Assembly: GCA_964479665.1 (NCBI GenBank) | Contig: CAYZNN010000016.1 | Span: 12,149-76,148, forward strand | Source of the DNA: UBA2287 sp964479665 | GTDB taxonomy: Bacteria; Bacteroidota; Bacteroidia; Bacteroidales; Tenuifilaceae | Length of the DNA: 64,000 nt | Reading direction: 5' to 3' | In this document: positions 1-10,591 of the stretch, one piece after another | Layout of the letters: each line of letters begins with the position of its first letter | Position numbering within the stretch: the stretch's first letter is position 1 | Notes under the pieces: generated by a model | Database searches by the model: none | What the model was told of the DNA's origin: nothing | The model's input: only the letters and a program-made list of their open reading frames with translations | Position numbers and translations under genes: made by a program

Positions 1-93
1 TTCGCCGTTGGGGCCAAGGCCATCGACCTGCTTTAACCCTCCATAACGGCTACCCATGCCCGCAGCAAGGATAACAAGTGTTGGTTTGCTCAT
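1..93 (-). CDS. sugar nucleotidyltransferase, N-terminal fragment cut by the window edge
   Basis: Only the first 31 codons are inside the window; the gene runs off the left edge. The ATG at 91-93 on the minus strand opens a frame beginning MSKPTLVILAAGMGSRYGG and continuing with LKQVDGLGPNGE. The GxGxRxGG-L-KQ pattern directly after a short beta strand is the nucleotide-binding signature of the sugar-phosphate nucleotidyltransferase fold (GtaB/RmlA-like). The family activates a sugar 1-phosphate with an NTP in the cytoplasm. The sugar cannot be told from this fragment. Confidence 0.7.
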   Translation of the reverse strand, partial: MSKPTLVILAAGMGSRYGGLKQVDGLGPNGE

Positions 94-237
94 GGATTTA
101 ATGTTTTGAACTGATGCAAAAATGACACTATTTATGCACATTGCAAAATTGGACTCAGTCTCATCTTTTTTAACAGGAAAAATTAAGGGCTGAATAGGTT
201 TTTTGAGTAATATAATTGTTACTACCAATAATTAACC

Positions 238-2042
238 ATGATGAAACGGTATTTTCTTGCCCTATCGGCATCCCTTTGGTTGGCTAATGCCATTGCCAAC
301 ACCAATATACTTCTTCAGCAGAATTTCGAAACCTCAACGGTTCCTCCCTCTGGGTGGAGTATTATTGACCATGATGGCGATGGAAAAAGCTGGTTTTTAC
401 GTACCGATGGGCAAACGGGATATAAGCTGGCCTGCTCGCGAAGCTACGAAAGTGGGGCGCTTACCCCGTACAATGTAATTACAACATCGGCCATCGACCT
501 GAGTGGTTACACTTCTTCCGACAGGCTACGAGTACTATACTACATAGCTGCAACAGGCAATACTTACTATTTGGAGCATTACAAGTTGGTGGTTTCCTCC
601 GGAAATAGCATTAGCGATATTCAATCGGGTACCATACTTCACGAAGAAACGCTTACAGCAGCTGAAAAGGGATGGAACCTTTCGCACCGAAAATTCAGCC
701 TTTCGGAATTTGCAGGTCAATCCGTTTATCTTTCGTGGGTACACTATAACTGCACAGATCAGGATGGATTACTGCTCGATAACATTTACATTTACGAAGG
801 CCACGATCCTGTAAGCAACACGCCCTACACTAGTTGGGTTGTAGGCAGCACTGCCGATGCAATACCTACAGATTTTCAGGCTGGGCTGGTGTTAGCTGGA
901 GGTGGAGGCGACAATAACGATGCAATGCGATGGATGTTAAACCGTGCTGGCGGGGGCGATGTGGTTGTGCTTTGCGCATCGGGAACCGATGGCTACAATT
1001 CCTATTTATACACCAGCCTTGGCGTAACTGTGAACTCTGTAGAAACCATTCTGGTAAACTCGCGTAATGCAGCCGAAGACCCCTACGTGGCCCAACGGGT
1101 TCGAAATGCCGAAGCCCTTTTTATTGCAGGTGGCGACCAGTACGATTACTATTTGTATTGGAAAGATACCCCACTAATGGAAGCCATTAACTTCCTGCTT
1201 AACGAAAAAAAGGCTACTGTGGGCGGTGCTAGCGCAGGTATGGCTATTTTGGGAAAGGCTTAGTATGCACCTAGCGGTTCGGGTGCAACTTCCGCAATTG
1301 CACTTGCAAATCCTTACGCATCGAGCTTAAACATTATTGGACGTAATAATTTTCTTTCGGCGGTCTATATGAACAATGTAATTACCGATACGCACTTCGA
1401 TCAGCGCGACAGAAGCGGCCGGTTATTCACCTTTTTGGCCCGAATGGTAACCGACTGGGAAATTGAAGCCGAAGGAGTAGCAGCTAATGAGTACACAACT
1501 GTTTGTGTCAACACCGATGGCAAGGCCTATGTATATGGAAACCCAGCCTACACCGATTATGCCTATTTTCTGAGGTCGCAAGGTTGCCCCCCGAAACGTG
1601 TACCAGCGGTAGCTCGTTAAATTGGAACTGCAATCAGAGCGCTGTAAAAGTATACAGAGTTAAAGGGAAGCAAACCAGCCCCGATTATTTCGACCTGTCA
1701 ACATGGAATAGTGGTAGTGAAGGGCAATGGCAGTATTGGAATGCCCAAAATGGAATTTTAAACAAAAGGGATATTGAAACCGGCATTGACGACAACCCGC
1801 TTAATCATTTTCAGGTTTTTCCAAACCCTACACTGGGCAATTTGAATATTACAATAGGCAGTATAGAGCGCGCTGAAATAAGCTTGTTAGACATGAACGG
1901 GAAGACTCTTTTGACATTTAACTTAGGAGAAAATTACAACGGAACTTACCTATTTAATATTGAGCACCTAGCATCGGGAATATATATATTACAAATGCAC
2001 AGAAAAGACTATGTGAAATTGGTTAAGGTGATTAAATTATAA
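238..2042 (+). pseudogene. secreted cyanophycinase-like (peptidase S51) protein with T9SS sorting domain, broken by an amber stop and a frameshift
   Basis: A single ancestral gene of about 600 codons is visible in three pieces. A signal peptide (about residues 1-20) is followed by a choice-of-anchor/MAM-like beta domain (about 25-185). A peptidase S51/cyanophycinase-like domain starts near residue 215; it has a GGG segment, a GGDQ-like motif and the nucleophile elbow GGASAG. At 1261-1263 an in-frame TAG interrupts the domain, and the same frame continues with recognisable sequence to 1620. A run of six C at 1587-1592 then marks a frame change: the homologous reading continues in another frame to 2042 and ends in a typical type A T9SS sorting domain (VFPNPT start, ASGIYILQ near the end). 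Intact relatives are exported by T9SS. The two lesions make a full-length product unlikely. A sequencing error at the C run is possible, but it would not explain the TAG. Confidence 0.8.
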
Positions 2043-2166
2043 GCCGAATCGATACGGTTAAGGAACGAAGCACAGTTCCTGTCCTTACATTAGGCAAACC
2101 ACATATTATTTACAGAAACTATTGTAATAGTTTGCTATTGAGAGAATGCTTCCCTTATCGAGCTCT

Positions 2167-2745
2167 TTATTTTTTTATTTTTTCGGCTAGAGTGGGGCAA
2201 ACGGCAAAGTATTCAATCATGTCTTTTCTGAAAAACATACCCTTGGGCCATTTTAATTCCCCTCCGCTTTTTCGTAGAAGGTACTTCTCTTCGTTGTAGG
2301 TTGTGGTTTGTATCGTCACTCCGGGCGAGCCATTCATCCCCAACGGGCCCTGTGTTGCATACATGGCTTTATATTGATAGTTGAATACCTGTAGTTGCCC
2401 ATCGGTTAACAGCTGCAGAAAAATGTAGCCACCCGACTCGAAAATGGAACTCAGGTCGCCCGGGCGCTTAACGGAGACCATACGATATTTTGTGTATTCG
2501 TATGCAAACCCGCTCTCAACAACCCGGCTTGGCAAATGAGTAGTTCTCTTTCCTTGCTCGTCGTAATATTTAATTGCTTGTTGCAGTTTATAAAAATTGA
2601 CCTCCTTCGAGTAAAAACCAACGGGAATGTGTAGCGTTTCGGTGAGTGTATCCCTAGGAAGGATAATTACCCCAGAGACCTTGGCTGCCCATGAATTGGT
2701 AAAAGAGGACAACAGAAGAATTGAAAAAACGAGTTTTTTAACCAT
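2167..2745 (-). CDS. hypothetical secreted protein
   Basis: A 192-residue protein whose first ~20 residues (MVKKLVFSILLLSSFTNSWA) form a clear signal peptide with an A-x-A-like cleavage site, so it should reach the periplasm or outer surface. The rest is mixed alpha/beta with no transmembrane segment and no motif I recognise. It lies convergent to the broken cyanophycinase-like gene and divergent from nadB, with no operon partner. The frame is intact. I cannot assign a function. Confidence 0.6.
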   Translation of the reverse strand: MVKKLVFSILLLSSFTNSWAAKVSGVIILPRDTLTETLHIPVGFYSKEVNFYKLQQAIKYYDEQGKRTTHLPSRVVESGFAYEYTKYRMVSVKRPGDLSSIFESGGYIFLQLLTDGQLQVFNYQYKAMYATQGPLGMNGSPGVTIQTTTYNEEKYLLRKSGGELKWPKGMFFRKDMIEYFAVCPTLAEKIKK

Positions 2746-3146
2746 TTAATTTAGTTTTTTAGCAATCTGTTTTACCATAATTAATTCCGCTAAAATAACC
2801 AATGGTTTTATCGCACTACCCCTATGTAGTATGTTCTAAAAAATGTTGATTGGGGTATTTGTTGTATTGATAATAAAAAATAGTTTAGAAGAATATAAAA
2901 TTGAGGTAAGAATCGTTCCACGATTCAGTGGAAGCTTCACATTAAATCCGGCTAAGGCTGAATTAATTTATTTTCCTACATATTACGGGAGGGAGGGAAT
3001 GAAAAGGATACAGGTTAAATAGATGAATCTCCAAAAAAATCAAGCATCTGTTTTCTCATTATATTTATTTGAACTATTAAAAACGCAAGGCTAAAACAAT
3101 TTTTGTAGTTTTGGGGTGTTAACTTACAAGTTTAAAGGGGATATTA
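2746..3146. other. 400-bp intergenic region between divergent genes, with overlapping inverted repeats
   Basis: This AT-rich stretch separates the minus-strand secreted protein from nadB. At 2911-2938 three inverted repeats overlap: AATCGT with ACGATT (2911-2916/2920-2925), TTCCAC with GTGGAA (2916-2921/2928-2933) and the palindrome GAAGCTTC (2931-2938). They cannot all form at once. A TAGTTTTG motif at 3106-3113 fits the Bacteroidota -7 consensus TAnnTTTG and lies about 34 bases before the nadB ATG. No good -33 TTTG was found at the usual distance. No coding sequence is evident. Confidence 0.4.
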
Positions 3147-4727
3147 ATGGCACGACATGGATGCGATTTCTTGGTTATTGGTTCGGGCATTGCCGGAATT
3201 AGTTTTGCCCTTAAAGCAGCCGAATACGGGAAGGTTGTGCTAATTAGTAAGGCAAACCTTGAGGAAACTAACACGGTTTATGCGCAGGGTGGTATTGCTG
3301 CCGTAACCTACGAGCCCGACAGTATAGAAAAACATGTTAACGATACGCTTATATGCGGCGATGGCCTTTGCAATGAGGATGTGGTTCGAACGGTTGCTGC
3401 CGAGGCTCCCGAGCAAATAAAACAACTAATTGAATGGGGTGTAAAATTCGACCGACGCACCGACGGACAGTACGACTTGGCTAAAGAGGGTGGCCATTCA
3501 GAGCATAGAATACTTCACCACAAGGATAATACTGGCTTTGAGATTGAAAGGGCTCTAGCTCAAATAGCTCGACAGCATAAAAACATTCAAATTTTCGAGA
3601 ACCACTTTGCTGTTGAAATCATTACGCAGCACCATAAAGGGGTTGACGTAACGCGTCGCACACCCAATATAACCTGCTTCGGAGCATACGTTCTCGATTT
3701 GAAAACGCAGCACGTTCACACCTTCCTGTCGAAGGTAACTGTAATGGCAACAGGGGGAATTGGCAACGTTTACTTAACTACAACCAACCCAACCGTTGCC
3801 ACCGGCGATGGTGTTGCCATGGTTTACCGTGCAAAGGGATTTGTAGAAAATATGGAATTTGTTCAGTTTCACCCAACCTCCCTATACCATCCCGGCGAAC
3901 GGCCCTCGTTCTTAGTTACCGAGGCCATGCGTGGGTTTGGAGCCATTCTTAAAACTACCGATCGAAAGGAATTCATGCATAAGTACGATAAACGCGGATC
4001 GTTAGCCCCCCGCGATATTGTTGCTCGTGCCATCGACAGCGAAATGAAAATCCGGGGAGACGATTTTGTTTACCTCGATGCAACATTTCTAGACTCGAAG
4101 GAGCTGAAGGCGCATTTCCCAAATATTTATCAGAAATGCCTTAGCATTGGGATTGACATTACCAAAGACATGATTCCGGTGGTTCCAGCCGCACATTACC
4201 TTTGCGGGGGGATAAAAGTGGATAAGGATGGACAAAGTTCTATTAGCAGGCTTTACGCCGTTGGCGAGTGTTCGAGTACCGGTTTACATGGGGCAAATCG
4301 TTTGGCCTCAAATTCACTTGCCGAGGCGGTTGTTTTTGCGCATAGGGCATCGGTACATGCTATAAGTAATATGGCTAATTTTGAAATAGAGGAGAGCATT
4401 CCCGAATGGGACTATGAAGGAACCACGCACAACGAGGAGATGGTGCTTATTACCCAAAGTTACAAGGAAGTGCAACATATAATGAGCAGCTATGTTGGCA
4501 TTGTTCGGTCGAATTTACGTTTGAATAGAGCGTTAGCACGCCTCGAAATTCTTTATAAAGAAACCGAGGAACTTTACAAAAAGTCGATTCTTACACAAAA
4601 CCTTTGCGAACTTCGAAACCTTATTAATGTGGGATACCTAATTATTAAGCAATCGCAAATGATGCGCGAGAGCAGAGGGCTTCACTACTCGCTCGATTAT
4701 CCTAAAAACAAAACCTCAGAGTTTTAA
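3147..4727 (+). CDS. nadB: L-aspartate oxidase
   Basis: The 526-residue flavoprotein oxidises L-aspartate to iminoaspartate, the first step of de novo NAD synthesis, in the cytoplasm. The N-terminus has the FAD dinucleotide-binding GSGIAG motif, followed by YAQGGIAAV, the GGHSEHRILHHKDNTG region, GGIGNVYLTTTNP, and the C-terminal GECSSTGLHGANRLASNS motif of the fumarate reductase/aspartate oxidase flavoprotein family. Length matches NadB (about 520-540) and the family-typical helical C-terminal domain is present. The frame is intact. nadA and nadC are not adjacent, so the gene stands alone here. The fumarate reductase flavoprotein is excluded by length and by these NadB-type motifs. Confidence 0.95.
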   Translation: MARHGCDFLVIGSGIAGISFALKAAEYGKVVLISKANLEETNTVYAQGGIAAVTYEPDSIEKHVNDTLICGDGLCNEDVVRTVAAEAPEQIKQLIEWGVKFDRRTDGQYDLAKEGGHSEHRILHHKDNTGFEIERALAQIARQHKNIQIFENHFAVEIITQHHKGVDVTRRTPNITCFGAYVLDLKTQHVHTFLSKVTVMATGGIGNVYLTTTNPTVATGDGVAMVYRAKGFVENMEFVQFHPTSLYHPGERPSFLVTEAMRGFGAILKTTDRKEFMHKYDKRGSLAPRDIVARAIDSEMKIRGDDFVYLDATFLDSKELKAHFPNIYQKCLSIGIDITKDMIPVVPAAHYLCGGIKVDKDGQSSISRLYAVGECSSTGLHGANRLASNSLAEAVVFAHRASVHAISNMANFEIEESIPEWDYEGTTHNEEMVLITQSYKEVQHIMSSYVGIVRSNLRLNRALARLEILYKETEELYKKSILTQNLCELRNLINVGYLIIKQSQMMRESRGLHYSLDYPKNKTSEF

Positions 4728-4903
4728 TGGTAAAGCAAGCAATTTGCAATTGCAAAATAGAAAACGATAGTTCCAGCCAATCTGTTAGCCCAGCAAATCG
4801 TTCAGGCGGGCATCACTCAGGCATGGATAAACGACATCTGAACCTTCAGGAGCCTCAGGGCAAATAACCGATAACTGATAACCGACAACCAAAAATAATC
4901 CAC

Positions 4904-7330
4904 ATGAACGCACTTGTTAAAAAGACTCTTCCACACATCATTGCCATTGGCTTTTTTGTTTTTGCCAGTTACACCTACTTTTCTCCATTGCTAGGGGGAA
5001 AGGCTTTGCCTCAGCACGATATTGAGCAATTCAAGGGTTCGGCAAAGGAACTAATTGACTACAGAGAGAGAACCGGCGAGGAGGCTCTTTGGACTAACAG
5101 CATGTTTGGAGGAATGCCTGCATACCTAATCTCAACGGTATACAAAGGTAACTTACTTCGATTTATCGATCATGCCCTTTCATTCATCGATCGACCTGCA
5201 AGCTTTATGTTTATTACCCTACTGGGCTTTTATATTCTACTCATTGTTATGGGGTTCAACCCCTGGCTCTCTATTGTAGGAGCATTTGCTTACGGGTTGT
5301 CGTCGTATTTCTTTATTGTAATTGCGGCGGGGCATAATGCAAAAATGCATGCCATTGCATATGTTGCACCCATGATAGCGGGCTTGGTTCTTGCTTACCG
5401 GGGAAAATACTTAGGGGGCTTCGCCCTTTTCTCCTTATTTTTCGGGTTAAACCTATATACTGGGCATCCTCAAATTACTTACTACGCAGCATTTATTATG
5501 TTCGCAATGGCAGTTGCATATTTTGCAGAGGCGTTAATGAAAAGCCAACTCATGGGCTTTGCCAAGGCTTCGAGCATTCTGGTTCTTGCTGCCATTCTAG
5601 CCATTGGGGCCAATACTGCAAGGCTATATTTTACGTACGATTACGGCAAGGATTCCATTCGTGGCCCTTCAGAACTGCAAAGGCACGCACAGAATCGCAC
5701 TTCGGGTCTCGATAAGGACTATGCTACTGCATGGAGCTACGGCCGAACCGAAACGCTGAACATGCTTATTCCAAACCTCTATGGTGGCGCATCTAATGCC
5801 GACTTGGGGGTTGACTCGGAAACTTACAAAAGTTTGGTAAAGAATGGAGTACAGCGAAACCAGGCCCGAACCATTGTTAAACAATTACCAGCCTACTGGG
5901 GACCCCAACCCATGACATCGGGACCGGTTTACGTAGGGGCTACCGTTATTCTTCTGTTTGTTTTGGGCCTTTTCTTAGTTCGTGGTCCCTTGAAATGGGC
6001 AATAGTAGCGGTTACTGCTCTTGGAATTGCCTTGGCAATGGGGAAATACTTACCATGGCTTACTAATCTGTTTCTCGATAGTTTTCCTGGATACAACAAG
6101 TTCCGAACCGTGTCAATGATTCTGTATATAGCTGAGTTTACCATGCCCCTTCTTGGCATGTTGGCACTTAAACAAATATACGATGGGCAAATTGACAAGA
6201 AACGTTTCCTGCTCTCGCTAAAATTATCAATCGGATTGGTTGGTGGCATTTGTCTTTTCTTCCTACTGTTCGGAAAGGCAGTATTCACCTTCGAATCGTA
6301 TAACGATATGCAATACATTGCCATGGGCTATCCTGCTTGGCTCTTCGATGCTTTAATGATCGATAGGGCCAATTTGCTTAAGGCCGATGCGATTCGATCG
6401 TTGGCATTTGTAATACTTTCTGGGGCGGTAATTTTGGCATATTTTTATAAGAAAATTAAGCCTATGTATTTGGTGGCTGCAATTGGAGTTCTTGTGATTG
6501 CCGATTTATGGACCGTTAATAGGAGGTACTTGAATAACAGCCACTTTAAACCCAAGAACAAAGTGGAGTTTCCATTTACTCCAAGCGAAGCCGATAAGCA
6601 AATTTTAGCCGATAACACGCTAAGTTTTAGGGTATATAATATGACGGTCAGCACTTTTAACGATGCCAGCACATCGTACTTTCACCAATCAATTGGTGGG
6701 TATCATGGTGCAAAGCTTCGCCGTTATCAGGAAGTTATCGACTACCACTTGTCGCGCCAAAACCCGAATGTGTTTAACATGCTAAATACTCGTTACTTTA
6801 TTCAGGAAGGCAAGGATGGCCCAACCGCCATATACAATCAGTGGGCATTAGGGAACGCATGGTTTGTTAACGATGCCATGTGGGTAGACGATGCCGATGC
6901 TGAAATTGATTCGCTGAACTTTTTTAAACCCCAAGAGAATGCTACAGTAGACAAACGGTTTGAAGGAGTTGTAAGCCAATTTAGTCAACAAGGTAGCGAA
7001 ACCGATTATATTAAGCTAATCAGCTACGAACCCAACCGCCTCAGCTACGAGTATAGCCTAGCCAACCCACGTCTTACTGTTTTTTCTGAGATATACTATC
7101 CTAAGGGCTGGACTGCCTATGTTAATGGTGAAATGGCCGATCACTTCAGGGTAAACTATATATTGCGAGGAATGGTATTGCCTGCCGGCAATAACGAGGT
7201 AGTATTCGAATTTAAACCAAAACTTTTTGGAACTCTTTCCAGAGTTGAATTAGCCTCATCTGTACTGATAATTTTAATTATCATTGGATGGATAGCTGCG
7301 GAATGGGTGTATATAAGAAAATCCCTTTAA
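4904..7330 (+). CDS. YfhO-family multipass membrane protein
   Basis: An 808-residue polytopic inner-membrane protein: about a dozen hydrophobic segments through residue ~540, then a soluble C-terminal region of about 220 residues and a final transmembrane helix near residues 780-800. The organisation and the N-terminal motif region (GG..LP.HD..Q..G..KE, then TNSMFGGMPAY) match the YfhO family of large membrane proteins, which in Bacillus contributes to glycosylation of teichoic acid and resembles GT-C-fold glycosyltransferases. In Bacteroidota the substrate is not known. nfo starts three bases after the stop, so the two are probably cotranscribed. The frame is intact. Confidence 0.8.
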   Translation: MNALVKKTLPHIIAIGFFVFASYTYFSPLLGGKALPQHDIEQFKGSAKELIDYRERTGEEALWTNSMFGGMPAYLISTVYKGNLLRFIDHALSFIDRPASFMFITLLGFYILLIVMGFNPWLSIVGAFAYGLSSYFFIVIAAGHNAKMHAIAYVAPMIAGLVLAYRGKYLGGFALFSLFFGLNLYTGHPQITYYAAFIMFAMAVAYFAEALMKSQLMGFAKASSILVLAAILAIGANTARLYFTYDYGKDSIRGPSELQRHAQNRTSGLDKDYATAWSYGRTETLNMLIPNLYGGASNADLGVDSETYKSLVKNGVQRNQARTIVKQLPAYWGPQPMTSGPVYVGATVILLFVLGLFLVRGPLKWAIVAVTALGIALAMGKYLPWLTNLFLDSFPGYNKFRTVSMILYIAEFTMPLLGMLALKQIYDGQIDKKRFLLSLKLSIGLVGGICLFFLLFGKAVFTFESYNDMQYIAMGYPAWLFDALMIDRANLLKADAIRSLAFVILSGAVILAYFYKKIKPMYLVAAIGVLVIADLWTVNRRYLNNSHFKPKNKVEFPFTPSEADKQILADNTLSFRVYNMTVSTFNDASTSYFHQSIGGYHGAKLRRYQEVIDYHLSRQNPNVFNMLNTRYFIQEGKDGPTAIYNQWALGNAWFVNDAMWVDDADAEIDSLNFFKPQENATVDKRFEGVVSQFSQQGSETDYIKLISYEPNRLSYEYSLANPRLTVFSEIYYPKGWTAYVNGEMADHFRVNYILRGMVLPAGNNEVVFEFKPKLFGTLSRVELASSVLIILIIIGWIAAEWVYIRKSL

Positions 7331-7333
7331 GCA

Positions 7334-8170
7334 ATGAAATTCATTGGGCCACACGTTAGCGCATCGGGGGGCGTAGAAAACGCCCCCATAAATGCCCATT
7401 CCATTGGCGCCAGAGCCTTTGGAGTATTTACAAAGAACCAAAGGCAATGGGTTGCTCCAGCCTTAACCGAAAAAAGTATTTCGCTATTTAAGGAGCGGTG
7501 TGCCCAATTGGGTTACGAACCCAATCATATTTTACCGCACGACAGCTACCTCATTAACTTGGGAAACCCCGATAAGGAAGCCCTTAAAAAATCGAGGATT
7601 GCTTTTATCGACGAAATGAAGCGTTGCGAGCTGCTTGGTTTAAACAGGCTGAACTTTCATCCCGGAAGTTCGTTGGGAAAAGTTAGCGACGAAGAATGCC
7701 TTCGAACCATTGCTGCTAGTATTAATCAGGCGCTCAATGAAACCACGGGTGTTATTGCGGTAATTGAAAATACATCGGGACAGGGAAGTAATTTGGGGCA
7801 TCGGTTCGAGCATTTGGCCTTTATCATCGATTTGGTTGAAGATAAAACTCGTGTTGGCGTTTGCCTCGATACTTGCCATACTTACACTGCAGGCTACAAC
7901 CTGAAAAGCCCCGAGGGCTTTAAAAGTACCTTCGATGAATTCGATCGTATTGTGGGGTTTGGTTACCTAAAAGGAATGCACTTAAACGATAGCAAAAAGG
8001 AGTTGGGCTCAAGGGTCGACAGGCACGAAAGCATTGGTAAGGGGTTTTTAGGTATTGAACCCTTTGCATTAATTATGAACGACCCACGTTTCGACAACAT
8101 TCCCCTCATACTAGAAACACCCGACGAAAGCATTTGGGCCGACGAAGTTCAATTACTTTATAAACTTTAA
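7334..8170 (+). CDS. nfo: endonuclease IV (AP endonuclease)
   Basis: A 278-residue protein of the Nfo/EndoIV family, which cleaves DNA 5' to abasic sites and oxidised 3' ends in base excision repair using a trinuclear zinc centre. Visible signatures are GPHVSASGG at the start, LPHDSYLINLGNP, LNFHPGSSLG, ENTSGQGSNLG, CLDTCHTYTAGY and MHLNDSKKELGSRVDRHESIGKG, which supply the metal-binding His, Asp and Glu residues of a TIM barrel. Length is typical. It begins three bases after the upstream yfhO-type gene and its stop overlaps the stop of the convergent broken phosphatase gene by 4 bases. Confidence 0.96.
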   Translation: MKFIGPHVSASGGVENAPINAHSIGARAFGVFTKNQRQWVAPALTEKSISLFKERCAQLGYEPNHILPHDSYLINLGNPDKEALKKSRIAFIDEMKRCELLGLNRLNFHPGSSLGKVSDEECLRTIAASINQALNETTGVIAVIENTSGQGSNLGHRFEHLAFIIDLVEDKTRVGVCLDTCHTYTAGYNLKSPEGFKSTFDEFDRIVGFGYLKGMHLNDSKKELGSRVDRHESIGKGFLGIEPFALIMNDPRFDNIPLILETPDESIWADEVQLLYKL

Positions 8171-10460
8171 TCGATTTTAACTCCCATAATTGTCACATCG
8201 TCAACTTGCTCTATCTGCCCCATCCAGTCGTTAAGGGTATTATTTAAAACTATTTTCTGCTCCGTTAGGGGTAAGTGCGAATGGGTAAAAATGAGTTCTC
8301 GCAGGTTCTTGCCCATAAACTTTTTCCCCTGAGTCCCCCCAAACTGATCCTGAAAACCATCGGACATTAGGTAAACCTGATCCCCTGGATATAGCTGCAA
8401 TATATGGTTTGTATAGGGTTCCATATGCTTATGAATGGCAATGGGCATTTTGTTGGGTTTAATTTGAAGTATCTCACTATTATAAGGCTCATCAGTCTCT
8501 TCGCTACGGCTAACAAGTCTTTCGGCAGTATGCTCCTTACTAGGAATAATCCAACAAGGATTATAGCCTCCTGCAAATTGCATCTGCTTTGAGGAAAGGT
8601 TCAGAACGCAAAGTCCAATGTCCATCCCATCTTTCTGCTCGCTCCCCTCGCCTTTTTGTTTTAATGCGTCTATAATGCAACTACGTAGGCGATTGAGAAT
8701 CTGACTAGCCACAGTTACACCCTCCTTGTGAACTATTTCGTTAAGGTAAGAGACACCCAGCATACTCATAAAGGCACCAGGTACCCCATGGCCGGTGCAG
8801 TCGGCTACACAGAAAACAAGTTGATTGGCAACGCCTGTAGCCCAATAAAAATCGCCCGATACAATATCCTTTGGTCGAAAAAGTATAAAATGCTCACCTA
8901 AAAGGTTATCCATCTGCTCTGGCGAAGGTAAAACGGCAGCCTGAATTCTGCTTGCATAACGGATACTAGATGTTAACTCACCATGTATTAACTCAATATG
9001 CTCCTTCTGCTCCACTACCAGATCCCTTTGGGCAGCAATTTCCTCATTGGCTTGTTCAAGCAATATATTTTTTTGAGAAATAATTTCATTGCTCTGCTTC
9101 TTTTGCCTATAACTTCTATAAACCACCAGCACCAATAATACCAAAAGCATTGACCCAACAATAAAAAAGTTCCGCTGCAATTTTTGTCTTTGCACTTCGG
9201 TCGTTGCATATCTATTACCAATTGCTGTTTCTCTATCTCCTGTTGTTTTTTTTCGGTTTGGTACCGGGTCTCCATCTCTACAAGAGCCTTGGTTTTTTCT
9301 TCGGCAAACATAGAATCTTTGGTAGAAATATAAATGGATGAATAATCGAGGGCCTTTTTGTACATGCCAATTGAGCCATATATTTCCATAAGCCTAGCTG
9401 CCGATTCGTTTTCAATTTGAAACGACTTCAGCTCCTTGGAGGTGTTGTAGGCTTGAGAAGCAAATTCTATAGCACGGGCTATGAGCTCATTTTTCTGGTT
9501 CATTGGCTTTCCTTCCTTTATTGAGAGGAGGAAAAGCAGCTTAGCCAAATTTGTTTTTGTAAGCGCAACACCCCTCATATCGCCCAATTCCTCACGAATT
9601 TTCAAACCTTGGCTATAATAATCAATGGCTTCTTTCAAATTTCCTTTTTCTAAAGCTACATTCCCCAGGTTGTTAAGGCAGGCAGCCATTTTGGGTCGAT
9701 AGTCAATTGCTTTGGCAACTGCCAGGGCTTTAGCAAAGTGGGTTTGGGCTTTTTCAAGATCTTTTCTATCGAAGTGAACTATTCCCAAATTTACATTCAC
9801 ATCGATAATTTGAATTTGATATTGTATATCGTTTGCCTTTTCCAATGAGATGCTTTCAACTAACTCGTTGGCATCGGAAAGGTATTTAAGGGCTAAATGG
9901 GGGGTTTTTAAATGGATGTGGATGCTGCCAATGTTAATATAGCAAGCCGCAATCCTGCTCTTGTCGCCCATCGATTCGAAGATTTGGGCAGCTTTCTGAA
10001 GGTATTCAATTGCTTGCGGATACTGTGCTCTGCTATTATAAACATTGCTGATGTTATTGTAAATGGCTGCAACACCATGCAATCCTTTGGTTGCAACCAG
10101 GGAATCAGGTGAGCGGCTCATGATCTCGAATTGCTCCTCCGACTTTAAAAAGAAATGGATTGAGGAATCGAAATCGCCAAGGTACATTTTCATAATAGCA
10201 ATGTACATATAAGCTCTGGCTTCTGCCGAAGTATAATTGCTATTTTGGGCCATGCTAAGTCCCTTACGATAAATGCCCAAGGCCGAATCGGGATTAATCC
10301 CTTCCAACTCGTATCCTATGTTTTCAATTAAAATTTCAATTTTCGCTGAATCGGCTTTTGCTTTATAATAAACAAGCCATAGGCTATCGATGGTTTTCGA
10401 CTGAGCAAAAACTGCAACTGTGCATAAAGAAAAAAAAGAAAAAAGTAGACATCTTTTCAT
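8167..10460 (-). pseudogene. TPR-repeat SpoIIE-type protein serine phosphatase, split by a one-base frameshift
   Basis: Read together, two frames form one protein of about 760 residues: signal peptide (MKRCLLFSFFSLCTVAVFAQ), five to six tetratricopeptide repeats (about residues 70-330, including ACLNNLGNVALEKGNLKEAI), a helical linker, one transmembrane segment (FFIVGSMLLVLLVLVVYRSY), a coiled coil and a SpoIIE/PP2C-like phosphatase domain. The phosphatase motifs GDFYWA, ADCTGHGVPGAFMS and LMSDGFQDQFGG provide the metal-binding acidic residues. The frames change at about 9202-9209, where adding one base to the CAACG context restores an uninterrupted protein. Such proteins are membrane sensors feeding partner-switching or serine dephosphorylation. 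The C-terminal part could be made alone only from a GTG near 9195, without TPR sensor and signal peptide. Closing the gene needs a single base, so sequencing error is a live alternative. Confidence 0.75.
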
Positions 10461-10564
10461 AACAATACACTTTTAGGTCGAGCATTATTATGGTTTCACA
10501 AGTTACAATATATATTTATACCTGCTATTATACATAGCTAATTAATAATTGTAAGGCAATAAAA

Positions 10565-10584
10565 AAAGGGGCCTAAGCCCCTTT
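10565..10584 (-). terminator. rho-independent terminator of the RND efflux operon
   Basis: AAAGGGGC and GCCCCTTT pair perfectly (8 bp) around a four-base loop, directly downstream of the acrB-type stop codon. Read on the minus strand, the stem is followed by a run of T residues, giving a classic intrinsic terminator. It separates the efflux operon from the TPR/phosphatase gene. Confidence 0.85.
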
Positions 10585-10591
10585 AAAATTT

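Noticed and set aside
1503..2042. A separate small T9SS-sorted protein gene
   Set aside because: Its first ~35 residues are an out-of-frame reading of the upstream gene, and the rest continues the cyanophycinase-like protein. It is the 3' part of one broken gene.
4860..4895. Short direct repeats (GATAACCGATAACTGATAACCGACAACC-like spacing) upstream of the YfhO-type gene
   Set aside because: Only about three degenerate units of 8-10 bases in a short leader; too weak to call an operator or tandem repeat.
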